DNA from: Phlegmacium glaucopus
Taxonomy: Eukaryota > Basidiomycota > Agaricomycetes > Agaricales > Cortinariaceae
Direction: 5' to 3'
Assembly (NCBI GenBank): GCA_015039465.1
Contig: MU130497.1
Span: 232,300 to 285,815 of the forward strand
Length of the DNA stretch: 53,516 nucleotides
Part shown: positions 33,507 through 44,599 of the stretch, piece by piece
How the letters are laid out: every line of letters begins with the position of its first letter
Position numbering within the stretch: position 1 is the first letter of the stretch
Made by a program: the position numbers and the translations under genes
The notes under the pieces: generated by a model
The model's input: the letters and a program-made list of their open reading frames with translations, nothing else
What the model was told of the DNA's origin: nothing
The model's database searches: none

Positions 33507-33717
33507 AGTTAATAATATTACAAGTAATAGGTTACGGCAACTCACCTAGCAGGGGATCCAAAGAGGAAAGGATAAGGATCCCTGCTAGGATGGTGGGGTA
33601 TTTAAGTACTAATATGGACATAACAAAGATATGTAAATAAAATAAAGAAATGGCATGATAAATAAAGATAATAGAAATGGTGTCATGTAAAGATAAATAA
33701 AATAATAAAATGAAAAG
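33507..33717 (+). repeat. Partial third copy of the GGATCC-palindrome LTR
   Basis: Starting at AAAGTTAATAATATT, this segment repeats the inner part of the LTR family: CTAGCAGGGGATCCAAAGAG, then ATTTAAGTACTAATATGGAC and an A-rich tail. It lies in tandem with the broken copy. G-rich GGGAGTTGG repeats follow to about 33900. Confidence 0.7.
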
Positions 33718-33897
33718 TCAAATCGGGATTGGGAGTTGGACTGGGACTGATTAGGATTTGGGAGTTGGGCTGGTCAGTTCGGGCTCAGGTCAAGTTTGAC
33801 AATGAGGTGGGATATACCGAGTCGTGGTTGGGTGTAGATTTGAAAGTTGAATTGGGAGTTGGTTTGGGGTCAGGACAGGGATCAGGTTCAGACCCGA

Positions 33898-35060
33898 TCA
33901 GGAGTCGGTAGTTGGGTTGGAAATCAGGTGTCCCCTGACAGTTGGGGTCTTCAATTTCATGGTCAGGATTTTCCTCTCTACTGCTGCATCTTCAATTTCA
34001 CTGTCCCCACTGTCATCCAAACCATTACCACCATAATCACCATTATCACCTTCACCTTCACCATCACCTTCATCAATACCATCACTGTTGGAAATAGCAT
34101 CAATGGTGTCAAGCCCAAGACCCAGATCACTCCAGTCAAACTCTGAAGTATTCCCACTGGGCACTAGAATGGACACACCATACCCTGAGTTGTTGGTTCT
34201 GACACCAACAGGAACCACACTTGGACATTCATTGATAATAGCTTTGAGCTTGAAAACTCATGGGCATTTCTCCTTGATTGCAGCTAGAGATTGATATCCA
34301 GTCAAAATCCCAAATCACACATACTATTTGAACACATAACAACCTACCCCAGTGGGTCAGCAAATTGTTGAGGTCCATATTGATATCTTCCTCATACACT
34401 ATACCAGCACCTGTCTCACCCATTATATCACAATATTTACAGACTTCCTGCATCATCCTTCCAATTACCAAGTCAGCATGACAAGACTATGGTAGGTTTG
34501 GTCCTCATCCTTGCCACTTGAGACAATTTTTTATTTTATGCTGCCAATTGGCCCTGTCTGCAGGTGTTTTTACTAATGAAAACACATCTTTGTACTTCTC
34601 ATGGTTCTTGAACAACTTCTGGGCTAGCATCCATTGATAGTTGGTCTTAGGCTTGCTTCCACCTCATGATACAGACACATTTGCTCTGGGTACCAGGAAA
34701 AGACCTTGTTTGATAGCCTGATGTTCTTCCAAGATGGTGGTAAGACTCCAGTTCAAGTCTGTCTTTCCAACTGATGATGTGTCAGATTATAGCTGTGTAT
34801 CCCAACAAGAATCATCATAAGACCTGACAACTTACTTGACTTTATTATCAGCATCATCACCAACATCATCATCATTTTCCTGTCCCTCAGTACCACTGTC
34901 TGATAGCTGCACCTCCTTCTTTTTGTGGCCAGCCTTCTTTTTCTTAGGGGCTGCTGGAGTGTTGTCTTTGGAAGTGGCTTCCTTTTGCAGCCTTGGCTTT
35001 GGTAGTAGGCTTTCTGGCATGAGAAGGAGGTTTTTTGGAAGCAGTTCCAGCCTTGCCAGT
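33898..35060 (-). pseudogene. Decayed transposon-linked ORF, unnamed family
   Basis: On the minus strand, pieces read TDLNWSLTTILEEHQAIKQG, then (after an in-frame TGA near 34670) KPKTNYQWMLAQKLFKNHEK and DRANWQHKIKNCLK, then MGETGAGIVYEEDINMD, an intron-like gap (34278-34348), and VVPVGV with an acidic tail. A Lys-rich, acidic N-terminal piece lies at 34832-35020. I recall the layout (ATKIKNRL, then MGETGAGI, then a P-x-L-VPTG stretch) from short ORFs spread through mushroom genomes near DNA transposons, function unknown. Stops and frame changes mark this copy as dead. Confidence 0.55.
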
Positions 35061-35099
35061 GGGATGCATCAAATCAGATTTGGTTTATAAGTTCTCGTT

Positions 35100-36334
35100 G
35101 ATTAATATGAAGTAGTATAGTTACTACAGTATGGAATGTATCATATGTCAAAGATGAATTTAATTAGGGGAGCAGATCATCTATGAGTGAATTATGATTC
35201 AAAAGTTGAAGCAACTCCAGCAGTGATCCAACAATTCAAAAAAATGGGTGATTCAAGTTATGTTTCAGATTGTTCAATCCTTATCTGAATCTGTGCTGAA
35301 TCCACCATCTGAATCATCCTTGAATCTTGATGTTTGACTGCTACTAATGACAATGTATGATGACAAAGACATGAAGACATATGATGATGTACAAAAAATT
35401 TTCATTTACTGACATCCTTTATGTAACATTTATAACTGTTTTTTCTACCTTAAGTTGATGCATCTTAGAATTTAATTAAACCTTATGGCATCTATTTAAA
35501 AAGTGCCAGTCTTAAAAGTCTACAGTCATAACTAATAAGCAACCACAATATGAACCTACAATGTCAATGTCATTCAGATTTTGGCATATAACCATGCAAA
35601 TTATTATTAAGTAGGTCATGGCCTGAATATTTATTGTGTGTTTAAATGTTCATTTTTACTTTTGAATTATGTTAGGGTTCAAAGGAAGTGTTGGAATTCT
35701 GGAGCTTGCACAATGTGTTTTAAATCCTCTTATTGTCATGGGTTTTTGAACTCCTGCAGGTTGGCAGGTAGGGTACAGACTAGTATGGGTACAGGCACAT
35801 TAATCTGCACCAATGTCCTATAAAATAAGCCCTAGAACATTCAAAACAGATGAGAATTGGTGGAGATGTAGTCAAAATAATATAAAAATATTATTTAGCA
35901 CATATCTTACTGATTTCTGGCTTGTTTTGGGTGTTTTGGGGTTGATTTAATGGTTAAACCTGTGGATTTAGTGGGTATGGGTTGCTTGGTATGGATGCAA
36001 GTCAGGGTTGAGATACACAGGGGTCACCCCTGTCAATCACTATTTGTAGCTTACCTTATTTTACATTACTGAGTATATAAACTAGCTCATTATTATTGTA
36101 CTTACCCATCTGTTTTCCTCATGACTCAGTCACGAAGGGAAAACCATATATGTTGCTTACTATTCTAATTCCCTACAGAAAGGCAATATTCTGTTTCTGT
36201 TGGGAAGTGCAGCTTTTCTTGGATTTTCTGCTGAAATTTAATTTTTTGTTCCAAAGCATAGTGCAATTTAAAGTAAGTAAGTTTGGGTACAAAGACAAAG
36301 ACTTTCATACTTTGATGACTGAGGCACTCCAGTC
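35100..36334. other. AT-rich region, no gene seen
   Basis: No ORF above 102 codons, no domain and no splice chain that I can support. The sequence is AT-rich intergenic DNA downstream of the NLR gene. Confidence 0.55.
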
Positions 36335-39300
36335 TCATCCCATTCTCCTCTGTATATTCATAAGTTCAAGCTCCAGATGCTCTGCCTCAATCTGCCTTCC
36401 CTGATCCCTGTATGTTCTTGATAGATTTGACATACTCTTGAGGGTGTCTGGATGTTCTGCACCAAGCAGCTTCTTCCTCATGCCCATAACTTGAACCTGC
36501 AGATGCTCTGCTTCATTCCACCTTCCCTGATCCCTGTATGTTCTTGATAGATTTGACATACNNNNNNNNNNNNNNNNNNNNNNNNNNNNNNNNNNNNNNN
36601 NNNNNNNNNNNNNNNNNNNNNNNNNNNNNNNNNNNNNNNNNNNNNNNNNNNNNNNNNNNNNNNNNNNNNNNNNNNNNNNNNNNNNNNNNNNNNNNNNNNN
36701 NNNNNNNNNNNNNNNNNNNNNNNNNNNNNNNNNNNNNNNNNNNNNNNNNNNNNNNNNNNNNNNNNNNNNNNNNNNNNNNNNNNNNNNNNNNNNNNNNNNN
36801 NNNNNNNNNNNNNNNNNNNNNNNNNNNNNNNNNNNNNNNNNNNNNNNNNNNNNNNNNNNNNNNNNNNNNNNNNNNNNNNNNNNNNNNNNNNNNNNNNNNN
36901 NNNNNNNNNNNNNNNNNNNNNNNNNNNNNNNNNNNNNNNNNNNNNNNNNNNNNNNNNNNNNNNNNNNNNNNNNNNNNNNNNNNNNNNNNNNNNNNNNNNN
37001 NNNNNNNNNNNNNNNNNNNNNNNNNNNNNNNNNNNNNNNNNNNNNNNNNNNNNNNNNNNNNNNNNNNNNNNNNNNNNNNNNNNNNNNNNNNNNNNNNNNN
37101 NNNNNNNNNNNNNNNNNNNNNNNNNNNNNNNNNNNNNNNNNNNNNNNNNNNNNNNNNNNNNNNNNNNNNNNNNNNNNNNNNNNNNNNNNNNNNNNNNNNN
37201 NNNNNNNNNNNNNNNNNNNNNNNNNNNNNNNNNNNNNNNNNNNNNNNNNNNNNNNNNNNNNNNNNNNNNNNNNNNNNNNNNNNNNNNNNNNNNNNNNNNN
37301 NNNNNNNNNNNNNNNNNNNNNNNNNNNNNNNNNNNNNNNNNNNNNNNNNNNNNNNNNNNNNNNNNNNNNNNNNNNNNNNNNNNNNNNNNNNNNNNNNNNN
37401 NNNNNNNNNNNNNNNNNNNNNNNNNNNNNNNNNNNNNNNNNNNNNNNNNNNNNNNNNNNNNNNNNNNNNNNNNNNNNNNNNNNNNNNNNNNNNNNNNNNN
37501 NNNNNNNNNNNNNNNNNNNNNNNNNNNNNNNNNNNNNNNNNNNGCCTCATTCCACCTTCCCTGATCATTGTATGTGCTTGCTAGATTTGCCATGCTTGTG
37601 ATGGTGTCTGGATGTTCTGCACCAAGCAGCTTCTTCCTCATGTCCATAACTTGAATATCCAGCTGCTCTGCCTCATCCCACCTTCCCTGATCACTGTATG
37701 TGCTTGCTAGATTTGACATACTGTCAAGAGTTCTTGGATGATCTGCACCTAGCAGCTTCTTCCTCATGTCCATAACTTGAACCTGTAGCTGCTCTGCCTC
37801 ATTCCACCTTCCCTGATCTCTGTATGTCCTTGCTAGATTTGCTATGCTTGTGAGGGTGTCTGGATGTTCTGCACCAAGCAGCTTCTTCCTCATGCCCATA
37901 ACTGGAATCTGCAGCTGCTCTGCCTCATGCCACTTTCCCTGATCTCTGTATGTGCCTGCTAGATTTTCCATACTGCTGAGGGTGTCTGGATGTTCTGCAC
38001 CAAGTAGCTTCTTCCTCATGTCCATAACTTGAGCCTTCAGCTGTTCTGCCTCATTCCACCTCCCCAGATCCCTGTATGTGTTTGCTAGATTTTCCATACT
38101 GTTGAGGGTGTCTGGATGTTCTGCACCAAGTAGCTTTTTCCTCATGTCCATCACTTGAACCTGCAGCCACTCTGCATTACTCCAGTCTCCATTCTCCCAC
38201 ATTACTAGTGCAAAATTGGTCCATTCATCATCATAGTACTGCTTGATGAGTCCTATCTGCTTTCCATGTAGTTCATTTGCTTTGATATGTGGAAACATTA
38301 ACCGTCGCAGTGCATAATCCTGACTTTCAAATCTCCATGGAATTGCACAGCACAAGATTATGCTTCCCACCTCACACATTCTTTGCTGCTCATATCTCAA
38401 CATTCTCTCCCGACTCCAGTAGTGCACCAAAGGATGAACAGACAACATTTTAGATGATTGTCCTCTTCTCATCAAAGAGAATGAGAGAAGGACACTGATC
38501 CCTTGTCCAAATATGAACTCATCCCAGTGGCCATCATTGTCCAAGCCAAGCAGAGTATGATCCAGTGAAGTGACTGCTTGAGGTAACCTTTCAGCTATGT
38601 CACTATCATCAACATGTTTCATGGCCTCTTCAGCAGCAGATCGGAATATGTCTTTAGATATGTTGCTATGATGATAGAAAGCACATATTTGAAGAATTAG
38701 GATTGCAGCCTGGGCTGCTTGTGCATCTCCAACAGTGGAATGTCCACCAGCCCTCCTTTCTATTTCTTTGAAAGAAAGATCCCAAGTTCCATACACTGTT
38801 TTGTCATACTTTGATGCTCCTGTAAATGTAGCATCTGACATAAGAGCATGACGATGTACTGAGAATTGCCTCAGATATTGATCAATATCACATTTCCCAG
38901 TTTCAATATAAGCTCCAGCATGACCAATAGCAAGAGGAATGCAGCCAAGCTCAGTCACAATCTTTTTAGCAGCTTGTAGATGCTCAGGCAATGCATCCAA
39001 ACAGCTAGCCCTGAGAAGTAGAGCTATAGCATCTGGCTCCTCCATTTCATGGATCTCAATTGTGTTCTCAAATGATGCAATCCTTCCCATAGATCGGTTT
39101 CTGCTAGTAATCAGAATATTACCTCTGTTACCTGGAGGAATGTAGTTGGCCACCACCTCTGGAGGAGGATCATCAGCATTATCAAACACAATCAACCATT
39201 CTTCTTGGAGAGAAGATATCCACTGTTGGACAGACTCAACTGAGCCATCTACACCAGAATCCTTTGCAGCAGGAAGGCTAGATATGCCCTTGAGAGACAT

Positions 39301-40281
39301 TTCCATGCTATCCTGAGAGGAGGCATCAACCCAGAAGACACATGGAAAACTATCAAGAAATGAATCCAGTGTTGTGAATGGTAAAGTAAGAAGCCTTACT
39401 TTTCAGACATTTCTTCTATGAACTTGAGGCAAATTTGGGTCTTCCCAATCCCCCCCAATCCCCAGAGGAGACAAGAGCACCTCGATCTACTGGTAGCACG
39501 ATGAACAAAAATCTTCCTAAGTTTATCAAGTATATCTTTCCGTCCAGTAAAGATTAGACTGGAGTTGGGTCTTTGAGTTAAAGGGATCTTCATCTGCCCT
39601 TCACCAGTATTGGCAGGGAGAATATTGACATTGTTCTATATGTGCAATTATTGCTAAATCATACAGACGACTTACGAGAAAGACTTACGAAAATGCCGCC
39701 AGTGATGAGGGTATTCTGGGCATTCGCAAAGAAACCCAACGCAGATTGTTGAGCCTGCTTATCTTTAGCGAAAGCCGAGAACACATTGTGTAAGCAACTC
39801 GCAACTCACTGAAAGATTTCGTTCCGATTCCGTGGATCCCAAGTTCGAAGCGGAGACTTGGAGTTCATGGGTAGTCTGATCGATGATGATGATTGAGTAA
39901 TTCGATGTGATGGGCTGATTTGAACACTCACATTAACACCAGTGTCTGGAACGCTTACAGGATTGGTCACCAGAGCGGAAACCGAAGTAGAGACTCGGAG
40001 GTCACGGGGAGTCTGATGGATGACGATGATTAAATACTGAAGGACGGCGGGTGAAGTTGAACACTCACGGTACTAGTAGCGCCAGCGACTTGAGTAACTT
40101 GTGCGCTTGCAGTCACAGCACTAGCGAGAATGGATGGCATAGGATCAGCGGGGCTTGTTCTGATTGTCAATGTCGAAGGTGCTGGTTCAGAGTTTGAATC
40201 TAGAGCATCGTTGATGGTCGTAGAGGAATATTTTTGTTTCTTGGACTTGACAATTTCGTTAACTTGAACAGTGCGCTTCAT
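36335..40281 (-). CDS. NLR-like receptor: NB-ARC ATPase with kinesin-light-chain-type TPRs
   Basis: Exons from the start: 40281-40069, 40012-39932, 39875-39810, 39754-39689, 39635-39400, then 39349 down to the stop at 36335-36337. A Ser/Thr-rich N-terminus and an Asn/Gly-rich stretch (NAQNTLITGGIFNNV) precede the NB-ARC module: P-loop GLGGIGKTQ, Walker B WLIVFDNADDPP, ILITSRN, GxPLA-type GCIPLAIGHAGAY, and a winged-helix-like MLSVHPLVHYWSRE. At least eight 42-residue TPR_10/12 units follow (MRKKLLGAEHPDTL...NLANTYRDQGRWNEAEQL). An assembly gap of 982 N (36562-37543) lies in the repeats, so length and frame across it are unknown. Fungal NLRs act in non-self recognition and heterokaryon incompatibility. 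TPR copies are near-identical, a sign of recent amplification. Confidence 0.85.
36562..37543. other. Assembly gap (982 N)
   Basis: A run of N inside the near-identical TPR repeats of the NLR gene. The length is not a multiple of three, so the flanking frames do not line up; true repeat number cannot be read here. Confidence 0.99.
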
Positions 40282-40314
40282 ATCGTTGAACAGTGAGTTG
40301 TGTGAGCGATCAAG

Positions 40315-40783
40315 ATGATGGGGGTCAATAAGCAAGATGCACTCGATTACATAAGCAGTGATCCTGCGAGTACAACTCCACAATCTGCCTTGGCCGCTGC
40401 ACCTCCGAGCGCAAAAGCTCCCTCTCGTGGTCTCTCAGCGGTACGTAAATTGATAGATTTTTGATCCTTGACTGAGTACCCTCTATTAAATAAATCATCC
40501 TTTAACCAACTGCTATCTGCTGCATTTACTACCATCGTCTCTTGATCGTCTCGTTTTGTAAAATCGCCATACTAGGTTACCGGATTTTTATGGCTCTGAC
40601 TGGGGAAAATCTAGATTTAACTTTATTCTTGATGAAAATTTCTGCATTCCAATTGATTTTGCTTCTAGTTATCGCCGGTTTAGAGGATTTTCTTTCGCAG
40701 CCTATCGCAAGTACCTCCCAAAACAGGCTCGTTTGGGGTCGAACTGCACTACCTTACACGAACGCTACAATTGTGGTATTTAA
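40315..40783 (+). CDS. Possible gene fragment divergent from the NLR
   Basis: A first exon (40315-40440) would read MMGVNKQDALDYISSDPAST, Ala/Ser/Pro-rich, ending at a GTACGT donor. A downstream open stretch before the TAA at 40781-40783 reads PDFYGSDWGKSRFNFILDEN and then YRRFRGFSFAAYRKYLPKQ, which looks protein-like. With the acceptor at about 40575 the phases do not fit, so a further small exon or a frameshift is needed. Its ATG is only 33 bp from the NLR start on the other strand. I recognise no family. Confidence 0.3.
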
Positions 40784-40849
40784 CTACGGTGATCACTTTA
40801 GTGTGCATTAATAGTTTCTCATTGTTTCAGAATTTGTCTAAAGACACAC

Positions 40850-41299
40850 GCCTTCATAGTACTATCCTCGAGCCACTGGGACAGACAGCCCCCCAGTTGC
40901 ACGAAAAAAAGCATTAGCTTCATGGAGTCATGGACCTCTCATCCGTTTAGATGACCATCGATTTCGAACCTCGAGATCTCATCAAACTTTCAAGGCTCGA
41001 TAACTTTGTTTTTTTTATTTTTACGAAGCTATAGATACTAGATAGGATCGACTCACCAATCATCAGAATGGCTCAGTCTATCATATTCATCGCCTGTTTC
41101 TCCATAAATGTATCGGGATGTCCACGCTATCTCCCAAAGTCTTTTTTCTCTGAGATAGCAGAGGATTCCTCTCGATGCTGTGCTCTAAATTCCAGCTGGG
41201 ATAGGATTCTCCAATGAATTAATCCAAGGCACTATGTAATCTGATTATCTGGGAAAGTAAAATCGATTCCGTTTGGACGGTAGTCGCTGTATTCTTCAT
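40850..41299. other. No recognised gene
   Basis: No long ORF and no repeat structure seen. Confidence 0.5.
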
Positions 41300-41486
41300 C
41301 CGTACCGTACTACCGTACTACTACACTAACCATCATAGTAGTCCGACCTCGACAATCGGGCACGGTTCATGGTGTAGCGTACGCAGCAGTGAATGGCATT
41401 AAATTCGACATCTCGGCAGTGGTTTATCAGCCCGATTGTCGAGGTCGGACTGCTACTATGTGTAGTAATACGGTAGTGCGGTACGG
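41300..41486. mobile_element. Foldback element, 187 bp, about 60-bp arms
   Basis: The left arm 41300-41361 and right arm 41430-41486 are inverted copies (CCGTACCGYACTACCGTAYT outermost, TCCGACCTCGACAATCGGGC innermost) separated by a 68-bp loop. Small indels occur mid-arm. No coding potential. The following 41487-41770 is rich in GTACCG/CGGTAC motifs and may be another short transposon relic. Confidence 0.75.
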
Positions 41487-41770
41487 CTAGAGTTGCGCAC
41501 CGTACTGGTAACGGTATTTTCATGTTGAAGTTTGAACTGGTCAGCGCCGCCGTAAGCCGATTCGGCATCTCGGCCAAAATTCAATCCGAGCTCGCACTTA
41601 CCATCAATTGGCCAATCCAAGCCCCGAGAATGCCTTCCCCGAGACCAGCCGAGACCCCCCAGACCGTACGGTACCCGTTACCGTACCGTAGCAACCGTAT
41701 GCCGTAGCCTATGGTTACGGTACGCAGCCACCGTATTACAGTATTACAGTGCTATGCAATATAGGACACT

Positions 41771-43060
41771 GCCACGTCCCTCTACTATCAACACGCAAAA
41801 CTATCACCACTGAAGTACTACTGAACATGGAACCTCTAGATACAAAAGGTACCGTACAACCCGGGCCCGGAAACCCCAGGTGTTGGCAGGTTCTATTCAT
41901 CTTGAAAAGTTTGAAATGATCTCCCGCTGGATACGGGCTTGAAAAATTCGATCGTCATAAACATATCAAACGCACTTTTGATTTCGAAGAAACCTGGACA
42001 ATTGACATGATGGGGCGGTGGCGGCGGCGGCGGCGTCTGATAGTATAGTAATCTCGTACAATGGTTTTCTGCGCTTATGTCCGCAGGCAACTTTTACCAT
42101 CGGACACGGAGGATTTGCCCATTCTGAATCATACATCAACAACATTGTCATGGTGAGTGCAACTTGACTCTGCGATGAACCTGGAGATCTACAACATATT
42201 CCGTGGAGTTTGGTTCTTACTCGCGTAAAATTTGTTTTCTAGGAACTTCGTTTTTTTTTTAGAACTGATTCAAGGCTGACTCGTTGTGCTGCTGCCCCAG
42301 AGTAACTGTATATAACGTATGCGTGTGAGTTTGATTTTCGAATTGTGTTACTTCACAAGGTTCAATCCCCCAAGGTTCCCGTACTCCTTTGGTGTGTTAT
42401 GAATCTTTAATTATGTGCACCCAAATACACAGACGAGTAGAGCCTGTCACCTGCCACACTAAACTTGAATAGTTGTCGAACACTTTGCAAGTTTACGTCC
42501 AGTTGAATTATGGGTTCTGCTAAAGTTTAAACCGGTGTCTCATGTTAAGTTGTTAACCCACGCAACGCCGAGGTTGTCGAAGAACAAAGGTCTCTATGGG
42601 AGTTATCTCAGAGATTGAGGGCGCTGAAAATTCAAGTATGTCGTATCAATAAATTTAGGTTTACTTATCTGGTTTTTTTTAAATCTGAGTTCAATGAACT
42701 TACTCCGGGTGCCATTATCACAAGACAAGACTGTCTGTTTTATTACTGTTTCCATGACGTTCAGAGCATGCACAATGCCGCATGGCACAGTGTCAGGATC
42801 GGTCGACCGACGACATCGATATCAAAACTGTCCATTTCGAGCTTAAGTGCCTCTCTTACTTATATGAGAGAGACCCATGAGGGATAATGCAAAGGTATTA
42901 TAAAATATAGTATACAGAGGATGTTTTTTTTGTACATTGAGTTTGTAGTGGTTGAAATAAAATTAAGTTAATATCATAAAAAAGTTCGTGGTGTATGCGT
43001 AAAACCCAAGAAGAATAAATTAGATCATCACGACTCGCCATATTAGTCTCCCAGAACGAA
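41771..43060. other. No recognised gene
   Basis: Only short frames without domains. A (GGC)n run lies at about 42016-42034. Region downstream of the F-box gene. Confidence 0.5.
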
Positions 43061-43064
43061 AGCT

Positions 43065-44509
43065 CTAAAGAGTCATCGAACGAGCTTTGGTTGGATAGCG
43101 TTTAGCATCTGTGAAAGAAGTGACACCATTTTTGTGCCCTAATGGGGCGGCGGCACCTTTGGCAGTAAGCTTATCCACGATGCTTGCGAGTTTGAGATCA
43201 TCGCAGTAAGCCTGGAGCCTTCGGGCGGCGACGATTCTTTCTTTAGTTTCCTCCTCCGTAGATGTTCCCGTATCATCCGAAGCGGTGATCGAAACATGGA
43301 TACGTTGGAGTTTGTGATAGAAGTCCTGGCCGCGTTCCACACGGAGATTGAGAAACTCCTCAAGTGCTGTACAAATGTCCACCACATCGTCTTCAAAACA
43401 TTGAACGGAGATCCTTTCAACAGGTGAACCTGCGAGGTTCGACATTGTCTCGACCACGCTGTCGACAGGGAAGAATGGTGAGATATGGAGTTTGCGCAGT
43501 TTCTGTAGGGGCGTTGCTGAAGGTTCGGAGAAGAGAGAATCTGATACAGCGGCTGTGAGGGAGAATTCGTCCACAGTAGGTCCGACAGCGGCCATAATCC
43601 TTTCTGTGCAACGTGTATTGAAACTTTCATCCTCGTGGTAACAATTTCCAAGATCAAGAAACTCCAAGCGGCAGAGAATAGGAGCGGTGGTCCATCGTTC
43701 GTCTCCCAGATGGGTATCGCGAATTGTGAGTTTACGTAGGGTTGAGATCTGGAGAAGGGATGGAAGGGAGAGCTCCGAGCCGAAGACGGGATGGTCGGGG
43801 ATATCTTCATCATTCACCGATAGGGGGATGAAAGGGAAAACCCCTTCCAACTCGGGCGCATGTACTTTGGACCGCGTAACCCGATCCAAGGACAAATCTT
43901 CAAGGTTTTGGGCTGATAGAGCAATTGAAACAACAAGTCTCTCGCTCCTTGGGGGGATATTTCAGTTACCGGTACAGTCGGGATCCCGATAGCGAAAACT
44001 TACAGTGGTGTCCGTTTTTCATCTCCAGCATTCGAAATGGAGAGTTGTTTCAAGTTTAGGAGGGAAGGGAAAGGTGATATTACACTCTTGTCTAAAGAAC
44101 CACCGACTGTCAGGACGAGTTTGTGTATGCGAAGAGACGCCGAGAGCAGAGCTATCAAAGCATCTGCCCGGACTCGTGGTGGAAGGGTGTTGGTTTTGTT
44201 TTCATTTTGGGTGTTCACTTCGAGCTCCTCGATGTAGGAACAGTAGCTACGAGGCACGTCCTCGAGAAACCGTTGGAGAACTTCAAAGCTATCCAGTTTG
44301 ACTCTCTACATGACAAAATTAGAATTCGTGTTTTTAGATATTTCACAGCCTATGATCCAGACCTTGAACCGAGCGGGAACACATGCTTGATATGTTCGTT
44401 GGTCGACCTTTGCAAATGATTTGACATCATCGACCTCCAGGTTGTCGATGATAGCCAGCTTCATCTCATTGGGGAGGGTGTGCCATGAAGTAGTGGATGT
44501 GGAGCTCAT
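43065..44509 (-). CDS. F-box protein with leucine-rich-repeat-like body
   Basis: Three exons (44509-44363, 44305-44004, 43947-43065) give 443 residues with consistent phases; introns use GTCTGG...TGTAG and GTAAGT...CCAAG. An F-box-like segment at residues 10-45 (WHTLPNEMKLAIIDNLEVDD, then VKSFAKVDQRTYQAC) would bind Skp1. The rest has irregular LRR-like pieces (LLNLKQLSISNAG, LEDLSLDRV, LRKLTIRDTHLGDE, LEFLDLGN, LRKLHISPF), as in the many agaric F-box/LRR proteins that choose substrates for SCF ubiquitin ligases. The start follows a TATATAG-containing upstream region (about 44590). Substrate unknown. Confidence 0.82.
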
Positions 44510-44599
44510 TTTGGGAAATCTAGTAGTAGCTCGTTGCGATTGTGTGTTGGGGGGATTTTGAATAAAGATGGAGCAGGAGCCAGACTGTTATATAGAGAC

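Noticed and set aside
40960..40990. B-box-like GGTTCGAAATC on the minus strand, possible tRNA
   Set aside because: No T-stem pairing, acceptor stem or A box at the right distance.
42355..42375. GGTTCAATCCC, possible tRNA T-arm on the plus strand
   Set aside because: No cloverleaf can be built from the preceding 70 nt.
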